Origin: Chromera velia
Taxonomy: Eukaryota; Sar; Chromeraceae
Reading direction: 5' to 3'
Assembly (NCBI GenBank): GCA_018398765.1
Contig: JAHBMJ010000423.1
Coordinates: 12,501 to 48,139 of the forward strand
DNA: 35,639 nucleotides
Position numbers and translations under genes: made by a program. Below the pieces are notes generated by a model that saw only the letters and a program-made list of their open reading frames with translations, made no database searches and was not told the origin of the DNA. This document shows positions 22,644 through 32,411 of this stretch, piece after piece. Each line of letters starts with the position of its first letter. The first letter of the stretch is position 1.

Positions 22644-23465
22644 TTTTGTTTGCAAAAAACTCACACTACACGGCGTAAAAGCTTGCAAATCGTTCTACGT
22701 GTATCAATGAGAAACTGTGAAAAAGAAGGACAGGTCTGTAGGTAGATCTAGATATTCAGAGGGAGACCAGTACGGAGTGCCACAAATAAGAAAGGCTGAA
22801 CGAGTAAGTAACACTTACATTGGGATAGTATAGACTACTTTGAAAGACTGACACACACGGAGCAAGTGGAAGACATTCAAATGTATGAAAGCTGAGCGAT
22901 TGGTCTGGGTGGAAAAATGTCTGGCACGACTGAGAGCTGTGCAAAGCTTCAGAAGAGGCGGTCAAAAAATGGAGGCTCCAGCAGACTCTCCATCAACCCT
23001 CTCTCAGTGACCTCCCTTGTGCGTTTCTGTCAAGCTCCTAGCAGAACAAAGAAGCTGGATGTTGAGCAAATCATCATACAAAGCGAGAGAGCAAGCCGTG
23101 CTTCCTTAACTGACCTGCAGGTGTTCCCAAGTCTCCGTCCACCAACACTTGCAAACACAGAGGGATAGGCGTTCACGCTTTGTGCAGTCAAGGAAGCACT
23201 TCTGTCCAGCTTATTCTGCACGCACAAGGTCCCAAAGAAAAAACCAAGAGCCTAAGAACCGGCGGGTCCGGATAGGCTGACCTGGGGGTTGACCCCGGGG
23301 CTTCCAAGACTGTGACCTGCAAGGAAAGAGTAAGGAGAGCGATGAGGGCAGCAGTACTTTAATACCTAGATAAGGCTAGCAGCCCTTCCCCGCTTGAACA
23401 AGAGGAGAAGCAGCAAGTAGAAAGACGTTGGAAACAAGACTAAGACGGCTGGTGTCCACTGGACC

Positions 23466-23692
23466 CGTTACATTGTGAGGTTGTAGGCATTGTCAGAGCT
23501 GCACGTAGTGTGCGCATGTTGAGCGTATGGCGCATATGTATGTGCATGCATGCATTGTATTAATTGGTTCGCATGCAAGTCAATTTAGAAGTACAGTCTT
23601 ACCTGTGTGTAAGACTAAAGAGAAGTACAAACAATGCATGTCCGACTCTCAGATCTTATAGCCCCATACGTTAGCAGCGCCATAACTCTACG
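23466..23692 (+). repeat. 5' LTR
   Basis: Begins CGTTACATTG and ends ACTCTACG, with CGT/ACG inverted termini instead of the usual TG/CA. It differs from the 3' LTR at 7 of 227 positions, all transitions. Confidence 0.9.
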
Positions 23693-23710
23693 TGGCAGCA
23701 GAGTGGGTCG
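23693..23710 (+). promoter_or_regulatory. probable primer-binding site
   Basis: TGGCAGCAGAGTGGGTCG begins at the first base after the LTR. Eukaryotic initiator tRNA-Met gives TGGTAGCAGAGG-like complements, so most of the first dozen bases agree. Confidence 0.65.
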
Positions 23711-23866
23711 GTCAGGGACCAATCTGTTCTATTCATGATCAGAGACGAATCTCTGTATCGTTGAACGGTAGACGGCAGGCATTCTTTCGCACCAGACAAC
23801 GATCTTCTCTGGGTACATTGAGTCTGTTCACTTTTCAGAGTTCTTGTAGGTCTTTCTCTTGTTGTT

Positions 23867-24821
23867 GTGATGACATTGAGGCCACATAGAGAAGTAGGCC
23901 CGATTTTCTGTGCAATTGCATTCCTTGTGAAGAGTGTAGAGGAACTGAAGGACGTCTCCGTTGCGACCCTGGATGACCGATACAAGTCTGTTTGTCTTCT
24001 TCTGTTCGGAGTCGCTGAAGAAATACAGCAATGGTTGCCTTCAGGGTCTATGGGCGAGAAAAAATGCAGAGCGAGGAAGGGTTACAAGCAATCGAAAGAC
24101 ATCATTCAGGAGGGTCGAGATGAAAAGCCGGAAAAGAAGAAGAAGACGCGTCATGGTTTGCGTTTTTCGAAGACCCAATGGAATGAGAAGGCCTTCGAAC
24201 AGACACACAGCAAGAGAGATGGGAGCAAATCGGATGACGACCAGACTGCCTCCCCAGTGAAGTGGAAAGAAGCAGATGGGTTCAAGGCTCACAGACCTTT
24301 ACACACTCCGCATGCGCCCACAGACGACTGGGGACCCCAACGCCCTCAGAGTGATGCATGTTGTGGTGAGTGAACCCCAAACAGCAGCAAAGAGCTTCAC
24401 AGTGACACCAGGTTTTCAGGGAAGTGACCAAAGAGGAAAAACCCCATTCGTTCAAATTGTAGGGACGACATTCGATTTTCAAGGACACAACAATGCAGGA
24501 AAATATGAATTCGAAGCAGTATTGCCAGTAGGTCTTTCCGGACACAAGGATGCAGACATGGGAAGCGGAGACAGTCAGTTGGAGATCAGTCAGAAAGCAG
24601 CATCCCTTTTTCCAGAGTCAGCGCCGTTCATTGCCGGAGAAACTGAAGTTGCCCCCATGGGGATTGAACTGACCCGAAACGCAGGAAAGGCAGAGAGAAA
24701 GAGAGAGAAGCAGAGAGCAAAGAGAGGGGCAAAACAAACGGAAAGACATGCAGCGCTGCTGAACACGATCTGCTCAGCTCGCGCTCAAGATCATGAGATA
24801 CTTCCCGGTGGAGTAAGTTGA
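23867..24821 (+). CDS. overlapping internal frames of the LTR element
   Basis: Two overlapping frames lie here: 23867-24373 (168 residues, with a Lys/Arg-rich middle) and 24276-24821 (181 residues, ending in a strongly basic segment). A weaker frame at 24818-25051 follows. They could be remnants of a gag-like nucleic-acid-binding protein because of the basic content, but no CCHC knuckle, protease DTG/DSG or RT box is present. No family recognised; this may be captured host sequence. Confidence 0.3.
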
Positions 24822-25544
24822 CTGCTCCGTATAGAGAGGGATTCAGTGCACAGATACCAGAAGTGGGGAGACGAGTTAGGCCTGTCTGCACTGGAATTCG
24901 ATCAGGCCTGACGGAAAGAGAAAGAGTACAACTGGTATTCGAACGCCAAGAGCGAGAACGTACTACTGCCTTAAACATGATAAGGCAGAACATGATGAGG
25001 CAACAGCGTTCAGGTATGATCGAATGGAAGGGGTACAGCCGACAGTCTTGAGATCGGACTGAGGAGACGGTATTCACCCCACTGTAACAGTCCTATTTGC
25101 GTATTCGATTATCTGTTCCATGCATGGAGCCCATTTATTTTTTTTTCAGCTGCGTCTGCCTTTGACTTCATCTGCATGACCGTGTGGACACGGCCTGGAG
25201 GAGAGGGGGCATGTGTGTAGGTAGGAAAGAGGCAGTGCATCTTTGCCCCTCCACCTGAGCAGAAGTGAAATGCAGGATGGACAAGAAAAAGAGAGATGAG
25301 AGCATATGAGAGAGGAGTCAAAAGACACAAGAAGAAGAGAAGACAGAATGTTCCAAATCGTCGGGCAAAAGCTTTAAACATCATCAGACGTCCCGAACCC
25401 GGTTCTGACAATGCTTTGTAGAGACATGCACGTCAAGCTTGATCGCTCTCGTCTTGTAAAATAAACCTCGCAACCCCTGTCTGAGTTCAACAGCTGAGTA
25501 CATCTATATGAAAGTGTCGGGAGGACACTCTAGAGGAGGTGGCA

Positions 25545-25771
25545 CGTTACATTGTGAGGTTGTAGGCATTGTCAGAGCTGCACGTAGTGCGCGCATGTTG
25601 AGCGTATGGCGCATATGTATGTGCATGCATGCATTGTATTAATTAGTTTGCATGCAAGTCAATTCAGAAGTACAGTCTTGCCTGTATGTAAGACTAAAGA
25701 GAAGTACAAACAATGCATGTCCGACTCTCAGATCTTATAGCCCCGTACGTTAGCAGCGCCATAACTCTACG
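25545..25771 (+). repeat. 3' LTR
   Basis: Same length and termini as the 5' LTR. It is followed immediately by GGACC, the target duplication, and then by the resumed palindrome arm. Confidence 0.9.
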
Positions 25772-26563
25772 GGACCCACCTTCAAGCTCTACTTTGTGCC
25801 GACCCGAGAGGACCCAGCAACACCCGTCTCCTCCAGAGCCCCGAAAGTACACTCCAAAAAAAAAAGTCAAAACCAAGAAAGCGCTCTGTCAGACATCTTT
25901 TAAAACTGTCAGAAAACATCTGACAGAGCGCTTTTTGTGGCAACATTTATGTGGGAAAAGTCCGTTTGCTCAGAGGTTCAGAATTCCGCAGTTTTGAACC
26001 TGTGGACCTTCAAGATGGACAAGAGACTTCAGACCCGATTATTAGCCGACAGAGGCAAAGTCGGCTGCGTGCGTCAAAGAGGCAGGGTGCTACCACCCCC
26101 TCTGGCCCCGTGGCGGCGCCTCCCGGACCCATGATGAGCCCATGTCTGGACCTGGCGGCGGAAGGGTTTGACCCCCCTTGCCCAAGGTTCAGAAGTGCGG
26201 ACTTCTAAACCTTGGGGGTGGGGGGGTATCCGACCCAACTCGAGGTCCCTGACCCAAAACACTCACAGAATATGTTTCCTGACTGTTTTGGGTTAGGAAC
26301 CTCGAGTTAGGTCGGACACCTCCCCCCCCCCGAGGTTCAGAAGTCCGCACTTCTGAACTTTGGGCAAGGGAGGTCAAACCCCCCCGCCGCCAGGTCCAGA
26401 CATGGGCTCATCATGGGTCCGGAAAGCGCCGCCACGGGGCCAGAGGGGGTGGCGGCACCCTGCCCCTTCGATGCACGTAGCCGACTTTGCCTCTGTCGGC
26501 CAATAATCGGGTCTGAAGTCTCTTGTCCATCTTGAAGGTCCACAGGTTCAAAACTGCAGAGTT

Positions 26564-26794
26564 TTTGCGGCCCATCCACTCTGGAAAAATTGGTAAGGGG
26601 TCTTCAGTTCGGAAATATTTGATATTGAAGACTAGAGAAAATCAGCCTTCGATGGGTCAGATGTTTTGATTTCAGCAGTATTTTTTGCTTTAAGCCTTTG
26701 TGGGAAAGTTTGGCAAAGGGGGGGTAAAAAAGGGAAAATTTGGCAGGGGTCTTAAAGTTCTGGTACCAAAAATTCCCGAATGGATAGGCCGCGG
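26564..26794. mobile_element. 231-bp MITE-like insertion in the right palindrome arm
   Basis: The left arm reads through this place without it. Flanking direct repeat GAGTT occurs at 26559-26563 and 26795-26799. The ends are imperfect inverted repeats around GCGGCCCATCCACTC (left) and GCGGCCTATCCATTC (right, complemented), with further matches inward (about 20 positions, few mismatches). It has no coding capacity. The superfamily cannot be named from a 5-bp duplication and these ends alone. Confidence 0.8.
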
Positions 26795-27825
26795 GAGTTC
26801 TGAACCTCTGAGCAAACGGACTTTTCCTATATAAATGTTGCCACAAAAGGCGCTCTGTCAGATGTTTTCTGACGGTTTTAGAAGATGTCTGACAGAGCGT
26901 TTTCTCGGTTTTAACTTTTTTTTGGGGAGTGCACTTTCGGGGCTCTGGAGGAGACGGCTGTTGCTGGGTCCCCTCGGGTCGGCACGAAATGGAGCTTGGA
27001 GGTGGGTCCAATGGACACCAGCCGCCTTAGTCTTATTTCCAACGTCTTTCTGCTTGCTGCTTCTCCTCTTAATCAAGCGGGGAAGGGCTGCTAGCCTTAT
27101 CTAGGTATTAAAGTACTGTTGCCCTCATCGATCTCCTTACTCTTTCCTTGCAGGTCACAGTCTTGGGAGCCCTGGGGTCAACCCCCAGGTCAACCTATCC
27201 GGACCCGCTGGTTCTTAGGCTCTTGGTTTTTTCTTTGGGACCTTGTGCGTGCAGAATAAGCTGGACAGAAGTGCTTCCTTGACTGCACAAAGCATGAACG
27301 CCTATCCCTCTGTGTTTGCAGGCTAGGTTTGCAGGTGTTGGTCGACGGAGACTTGAGAACACCTGCAGGTCAGTTAAGGAAGCGCGGCTCGCTCTCTCGC
27401 TTTAGCATCTAGCTTCGTTGTTCTGCCAGGAGCTTGACAGAAATGCATAAGGGAGGTCACTGAGAGAGGGTCGATGGAGAGTCTGCTGGAGCCTCCATTT
27501 TTTGACCGCCTCTTCTGAAGCTTTGCACAGCTCTCAGTCGTGCCAGACATTTTTCCACCCAGACCAATCGCTTAGCTTTCATGTATTTAAATGTCTTCCA
27601 CTTGCTCCGTGTGTGTTAGTCTTTCAAAGTGGTCCATACTATCCCGACGCAAATGCTCCTTACTCGCTCATCCTTTCTTATTTGTGGCACTCCATACTGG
27701 TTTCCCTCTGAATATCTGGATCTATCTACAGACCTGTCCTTCTTTTTCACAGTTTCTCTCCATTATACATACAGAAAGATTTGCAAGCTTTTACGCCGTG
27801 TAGTGTGAGTTCTTTGTGAACAGAA

Positions 27826-28047
27826 TTATGTTGTCTCTGTGCTCTGTTCTTCGGAATTCTCTCCCACCCCTGCTGACCGCCTCTTGTCCGGTCTGACCAG
27901 CCTAGCTGTGAAGCCCTTCTTCTTGCACTGTTTCTCTTGCAGAAGAAGCAATTCTTTGTACTTGATTGGCGGCGCTAAACGTTGCTGTTGAGCATATTCA
28001 TTAGTGTTATGCCTGACAGTGTGTATTTCTTTGCAGGTAATATTCAC
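27826..28047 (-). other. open frame kept in both palindrome arms (right copy)
   Basis: Mirror copy of the frame at 22383-22643, open to the same stop. A second mirrored pair of 69-residue frames exists at 22756-22965 (minus) and 27502-27711 (plus), and it is more divergent. Survival of a frame in both arms may indicate past selection or just limited divergence. Confidence 0.35.
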
Positions 28048-28316
28048 TAACTTCCACGTGCCGCGGTGATTATAATTTTTCTCTCCATGTACCTTAGCTA
28101 ATCAACCAGTCTTTTGAGCATATTTGAGCAGATTCGCACAGAAGTAACGATTTTAAATGCTCTAAAAAACTTTAGATTGCTTTAAGTAACCTAGTTTTAC
28201 TTTATAATGAAGCTAGAATATAGTAAATTTAAAAGTCACTTTGAATTCCACTAAGTCTTACTTTGGAGTCCACTCTGTTCTTCTTCTGATGAGGCTTTTC
28301 TTCTTTGAATTGGAAC

Positions 28317-28368
28317 AGAATTCTGTCTAAAAAATGAGAGACACCACCATACTTTTAGACAGAATTCT
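28317..28368. repeat. perfect 16-bp stem inverted repeat
   Basis: AGAATTCTGTCTAAAA at 28317-28332 and its exact complement at 28353-28368 are separated by 20 bases. It sits 37 bp outside the right end of the giant palindrome. It could be a hairpin, a tiny MITE or a regulatory site; nothing decides. Confidence 0.75.
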
Positions 28369-28601
28369 CAAATAATTCTGTCGCCTCTTAAACCCTTCAC
28401 ATGCATGTCTTTGGCATCCAGAGTGAAAGAAATTCTCCTTGTCTATCGCTCGGCCTTTTTCTTCCTGCATGTCTCATACGGTTTTTTGGCACAGAGGAAC
28501 CGAGAGTCTGTCTGTCTTCACGGAACCTGCATATATGTTGGAGAGTGGAGTACCTCACGCATATATGTCAATGCCTTCTCTGTATTTTACGAAAATTGCA
28601 G

Positions 28602-29001
28602 GAAGACAAGGACTTTGAACGGGCCGGGTCATACCATCGCGGAAAAAAGAAAGTCGCAGAGCCTAAGGTCAGCTTTTATACTTGCAGCCTGCAACAGATC
28701 TGGAATTTCCGGCCTCATTTTTCTCAACCAAATCTCCAGCTTTGTCAGGCTATCCTGTGTGTTCTCTCTCAAAGGCACGAGGAATCCTTCTTCTGTCTCC
28801 AAAGCCTCGGAGGGGGCACCCGTTTTCTTCCGTCTCTGTTTTCTTGAAAACATATATGAAGAACGGGAAGAACAGCGAAAGAAAATCTTCCTATCTCAAT
28901 TGAGTAGATTGAGGCAGCTGAATGAGGCCTTCACACGAATCTCAGTCGATTCCGTGGACGCTTACGGGGTTTTTGACCATCCAAGTGGATCAATGCTCAA
29001 G
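28602..29001 (+). CDS. exons of an unrecognised multi-exon gene
   Basis: Exon 28602-28667 lies between TTGCAG and GTCAGC. A second exon ends at 29001 before the strong donor GTACGT and is best started at 28740 after TCTCCAG, which makes its phase agree with one frame of the first. The second exon encodes a charged helix (ENIYEEREEQRKKIFLSQL) and then VDSVDAYGVFDHPSGSM. In an alternative phase the first exon reads EDKDFERAGSYHRGKKK, so its frame is not fixed. Possible starts exist at ATG 28401 and 28405. No domain recognised. Gene structure is inference from splice signals. Confidence 0.45.
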
Positions 29002-29160
29002 GTACGTGGCTGCGTTTCATTTCTTGCACCCCATACAGCTCTCTACTTTTCTTGTCTTACGGAGGATCTAGCCCCGGCCCTGCGTTCACCTCGCAGCTTT
29101 TTTCATCCGCCCCCGAGAGAAATCTCCTGTAATTCATTGTCTTCTCCTTGGCCTATACAG

Positions 29161-29203
29161 AGCCTATCAGCTGCAACGATTGGGCAGAATCTTTGAGCGC
29201 CTG
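29161..29203 (+). CDS. possible small exon
   Basis: Lies after GGCCTATACAG and before GTAGTC. One frame (AYQLQRLGRIFERL) looks like a good helix, but its phase does not fit directly to the exon ending at 29001. In the phase that does fit, it stops after 11 codons. Either an exon is missing or this is the gene end. Confidence 0.3.
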
Positions 29204-29285
29204 GTAGTCAGCTAGCGCAGTCCGACAAATCCCTTTCTGGCTGCGTGTGCACTCTCTTCTGTGTGCATTTGCTTTTCGTACATAG

Positions 29286-29380
29286 GATCGCCATCTTTGA
29301 GACCGAGAGCACCGCTGAGATGCAAACCGTGCGACGTTTTGCTTGGATGGACCCGACTTTCATGTTCTTTGCCTATCAGA
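29286..29380 (+). CDS. probable exon of the same unrecognised gene
   Basis: After CGTACATAG, with the donor at about 29381 (GTCCGT). The frame starting at its second base is open throughout and protein-like (IAIFETESTAEMQTVRRFAW, then MDPTFMFFAYQI). It ends one base into a codon, which the segment after TTTGCCACAG at 29400 (ESLRQLVCLRVRSRL, ending before GTGAGA near 29459) continues in phase. Function unknown. Confidence 0.45.
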
Positions 29381-29732
29381 TAGGTCCGTCTTTGCCACAG
29401 AGTCTTTACGTCAGCTAGTGTGTTTGCGCGTGCGGAGCCGGCTTGTGTCTCGACTGAGGTGAGACGGCAGGGGGGCTTGACGGCGGCACGTCTATGGAGA
29501 CGCGTATGTACGTGGTCTATGGGAAGGAGAGAGAGCGACAGAGGGAGAGAGGGGAGAAAGAGAAAGGATTCGCATGGACTCACTGCGGAGGCCACAGAGA
29601 TTGTGTAAACGTGCTTGAGTTTGTGAGTGCATCTGTACGAATTAAAGCGCTTTCATTGACTATTAGAATGGCGTTCCTGGCCCTTACAGCCGTCCTATCA
29701 CCTTTTTTTGAATTTTTCGTATTCTGATGCAG

Positions 29733-29894
29733 GTAATCTTAGATACGTCGTCGAAGTTTGGAGCTGAAGTTTTTGTTGCCCTGAGCCTCACTCACGCCCG
29801 CCCATGTATACCCTCCCCCGTCAAACCCCCCCGATTAACCGCCGGCCAGTCCCCCCTGCCCCTTCCCCCCCTGACTCGATTTCCCCCAAACTAA
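29733..29894 (+). CDS. possible 3' exon, proline-rich tail
   Basis: Starts after TTCTGATGCAG. In phase 0 it reads VILDTSSKFGAEVFVALSLT and then a Pro-rich tail to TAA at 29892-29894. The tail lies in an extremely C-rich strand, so the coding part may be shorter. The link to the upstream exons needs an unresolved phase change. Confidence 0.35.
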   Translation, partial: VILDTSSKFGAEVFVALSLTHARPCIPSPVKPPRLTAGQSPLPLPPLTRFPPN

Positions 29895-30932
29895 CTATGG
29901 CCCCCTCCCATCCCACACCTCAAACCTCCCCGGATAATCTGATATACTCTTGTGTGTGAGGGAATATATGCAGTGCAGAAAGCTGATGCAAGTCTAGCTG
30001 TGTTAGCTCGTTACATGGCTTCAACTTAAATATCATCATATCATATTTGTTTATTTTTTGTATTTTTTTAGTTAGTTAGTTAGTTATAGTTTAATAGTTA
30101 TAGTTAGTTAGTTACTTAGTTAGTTAGTACGTTAGTCATCATTATCATCAGTTAATTTTAATAGTTAGATAGTTAGTTGGCTACTGGGTTAGTTAGAGGA
30201 TAGCTAGGAGGATAGATCAATGACTTATCTGAGTCTTTAATATCATTCATAAATTGCTAGATAAATTGTTTTTGTATACTATAAATATATTATTATTACA
30301 TCGATTAAGTATACTGTATAGTATATATAAATATTAACCTAGATAAATCTACAAATAAGCAACTTCGAAGGTGTATTATAAAAAAAAAAAGAACTGAAGA
30401 AGGGTCTTAAATTCTCTTAATTGCTCAGTAATTTATCTTTTTTCTTTCTAGTTCCTATATGTGCTGTAGTAGACTCAAGAGGGCCCCCCTGGGACTGGCA
30501 TTTGCTAGCATCACACTGAATTTAAAAACTGGTTAAAAAGGCTTAGACATCCCGGCGTAAACTGATCGATGGAGTTTCCGTCAGCTCGAGCTTCTATAGG
30601 TTGGCCTTTGTCAGCTAGTCACTGTATACAAGTAGTAAGAAGAAGCTTAAAGAACACAAAGTTTTTTTTTCTATTTCAAACTTGAAGGTACTGTGTCTCG
30701 TATGGAGTTTCTCAAGCTAGTAAATTTTCATTTAAGCTACATTCAAACTTGCAGTCTTCTCAAAAAAATATGATCGGTCTGCATGTATTGAATCAATTCA
30801 AAGTGCTTGATCCATCTTTGATATACAAACTGCTATCATACTGCTATCCGAGTCGCAAACATATACAGAAACCTTCACACATATGACTAAGCATATGATG
30901 CAGAATTAATAACTCTAAGTATGGCTTGGAGT
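29895..30932. other. AT-rich intergenic stretch
   Basis: No gene seen. It has GTTAGTTAGTTAG repeats near 30070-30130, a TATA-rich zone to about 30340 and scattered A or T runs. Composition resembles the AT-rich transposon at 1865-3898, but no matching inverted termini or target duplication was found. Confidence 0.5.
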
Positions 30933-30956
30933 TATATTGAAGGATCCTTCAATATA
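30933..30956. repeat. 24-bp perfect palindrome
   Basis: Centred on GGATCC, core TTGAAGGATCCTTCAA, with TATA on both sides. Possible protein-binding site or cruciform; function unknown. Confidence 0.7.
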
Positions 30957-31349
30957 TGTCCAAGGATTGTGCCAAGCAAACTTTGTCTCCGCAACACCAA
31001 GACATTTTTTGCTGCAGTTATCTACAGTTCTTGTACAACAATCTACACAGCGTCGATCGTGGCCTGAGGAGGCTGTTGCGGCAGGCTGTTGATGGCAGGT
31101 GGGGTTCCTTGCTCCGTCTGGGGGGGGCGAGCGACCCGAACCCGACTCTGTCCCTTCCCCCCGTGTGCTTGGAAGGATGCGCCCAGGGTGGCAGGCTGGG
31201 AGTCTATCATGCAGGCAGCTGCAGGGCAGGACAGCAGGATAGATGCAATCTGTGCTTCGAAACAGAGTGACGAGGAGGAATGCGTCCCACATGTGGGACG
31301 GGGTGATTTCTCAGCCGTTGATCTTCGCTGTCTTCAAAACGGATAAACG

Positions 31350-31388
<39 letters not shown>

Positions 31389-31505
31389 AAGAAAGAAACA
31401 AGGAAGAAATGACGGAAGCACTGATGTCAGAATCAAGCAAGCGAATGCGAGAGGAAAAGAAGAAAGTGCGCAAGGAAGCACAGAAACAAACACCAAAGCA
31501 TTGAA
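30957..31505. other. intergenic stretch downstream of the ABC gene
   Basis: Open frames on both strands overlap here but lack splice or family support. It holds an 18-bp perfect palindrome (CGTCCCACATGTGGGACG at 31283-31300) and a GA dinucleotide run at about 31353-31384. Confidence 0.5.
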
Positions 31506-31830
31506 CTATTCCTCGATCACAGAGCTCCTCATAAGGGCAGCAGACTGACCCAGTCCATGCCCATAACTGGAGCGTCTCCTGACACAGTACGCAGGTGCAT
31601 GGTCCTGGTCCTTCTCCTGTTCTGCCTCCTTGAGGGTGTTTCGGATCTTCCTGGTAGGAGAGGCCTCAGTCAGCTTCTCCCTCTGAGACTTGTTCAGACC
31701 CAGCGGAGAGAGATCCGCGTCCCCACTGTCTGGGGACCCCCCCTCCCCCCCCTCATCCTGTTGAAGAGACACCCTCCTCCAGGTGGAGGGGGAACCGGGG
31801 GGCAGAGAGCCTCCGAGCTCGTGAAGCAGC
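31506..31830 (-). CDS. probable 3'-terminal exon of the ABC ATPase gene
   Basis: A strong minus-strand acceptor (CCTTCCTCCTTCCTTGGCAG, ending at 31831) opens a frame of 108 codons to TAG at 31506-31508. The peptide is Gly/Pro-rich and then charged and helical (LNKSQREKLTEASPTRKI, ending MRSSVIEE), like a C-terminal extension after an ABC domain. Its phase does not match the preceding candidate exon at 32005-32025, so either an exon is missing or the inner acceptor at 31818 is used. Belonging to the ABC gene is inferred from strand and position. Confidence 0.4.
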
Positions 31831-32004
31831 CTGCCAAGGAAGGAGGAAGGAATGAAGGAAGGGTGCGAGTGAGTAGGTCTTTTTTGCGAGTCGGGCGGGG
31901 GCAGGGCTCATCGGCATTTACATGTGAGGGGAGAACTGTGATGATGACAGGCAGAAAACGCGCAGTGATCGAGAGAAAAAAAAGCGGTCACCGGCACAAT
32001 TACC

Positions 32005-32370
32005 CGCATGCCACCCATGACGATCTTGCACTAGAGCGGAGATCTTTCTGGAAGATTGACTTGACTGAGACATTCTTTCCATACTTCTCTCTCTCTGTTC
32101 TGTCAACTTTCTGTATCGTTTCCTGTCTCCTGGTCTGGTTTGTGTGGTCGTCTCCTGGTCTGTCTCCCGGTCTCTTCTAATGTGTGGCAAGGAAAAAGTG
32201 GACATGGCACGGGAAAGAACGAGGCATAAAAAAGAGACGGACATCTAGACAAAAAAAAGAAGGCACGGACCAATCTGGAAGGGCCGGAGAGCCGTGAAGG
32301 GCGGAACGAAGTTTGGAGTATTGTTCCAGACGGACAGCCAATTTATTCTGCATCCATCATTCATTCATCG

Positions 32371-32411
<41 letters not shown>

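Larger units (their letters stand above)
23466..25771 (+). mobile_element. short LTR retrotransposon, non-autonomous
   Basis: Two 227-bp direct repeats bound an 1852-bp interior. The insertion is flanked by a 5-bp duplication GGACC (23461-23465 and 25772-25776), and the empty site is preserved in the other palindrome arm near 27005-27015. Directly after the left LTR, TGGCAGCAGAGTGGG resembles the complement of the initiator tRNA-Met 3' end, a usual primer site. Just before the right LTR is a purine-rich AGAGGAGGTGG tract. No protease, RT or integrase is visible, so the element is TRIM/LARD-like. The orientation follows from these two sites. Confidence 0.88.
22196..28279. repeat. giant imperfect palindrome with ~22-base spacer
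   Basis: The sequence starting AACAGAGTGGACTCCAAAGT at 22196 reappears inverted ending at 28279. The match can be followed inward to a 22-base spacer at about 26262-26283. With the two insertions removed, each arm is about 1.76 kb. The arms differ by scattered substitutions, mainly transitions, plus small indels, so they are not newly formed. The left arm holds the LTR element 23466-25771 and the right arm the insertion 26564-26794, each absent from the partner arm. No clear target duplication was found at the outer ends. It could be a foldback-type transposon or a genomic inverted duplication. Confidence 0.9.

Noticed and set aside
22180-28295. Target duplication at the outer ends of the palindrome
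   Set aside because: The flanks (GTCTTGAAC and CTTCTTCTG) do not match at a consistent offset.
29895-30932. Another AT-rich transposon
   Set aside because: The composition is similar to 1865-3898, but no inverted termini or TSD could be found.
30915-31346. Overlapping frames on both strands near 31 kb
   Set aside because: Antisense pairs of similar length with no family resemblance, probably GC-driven.
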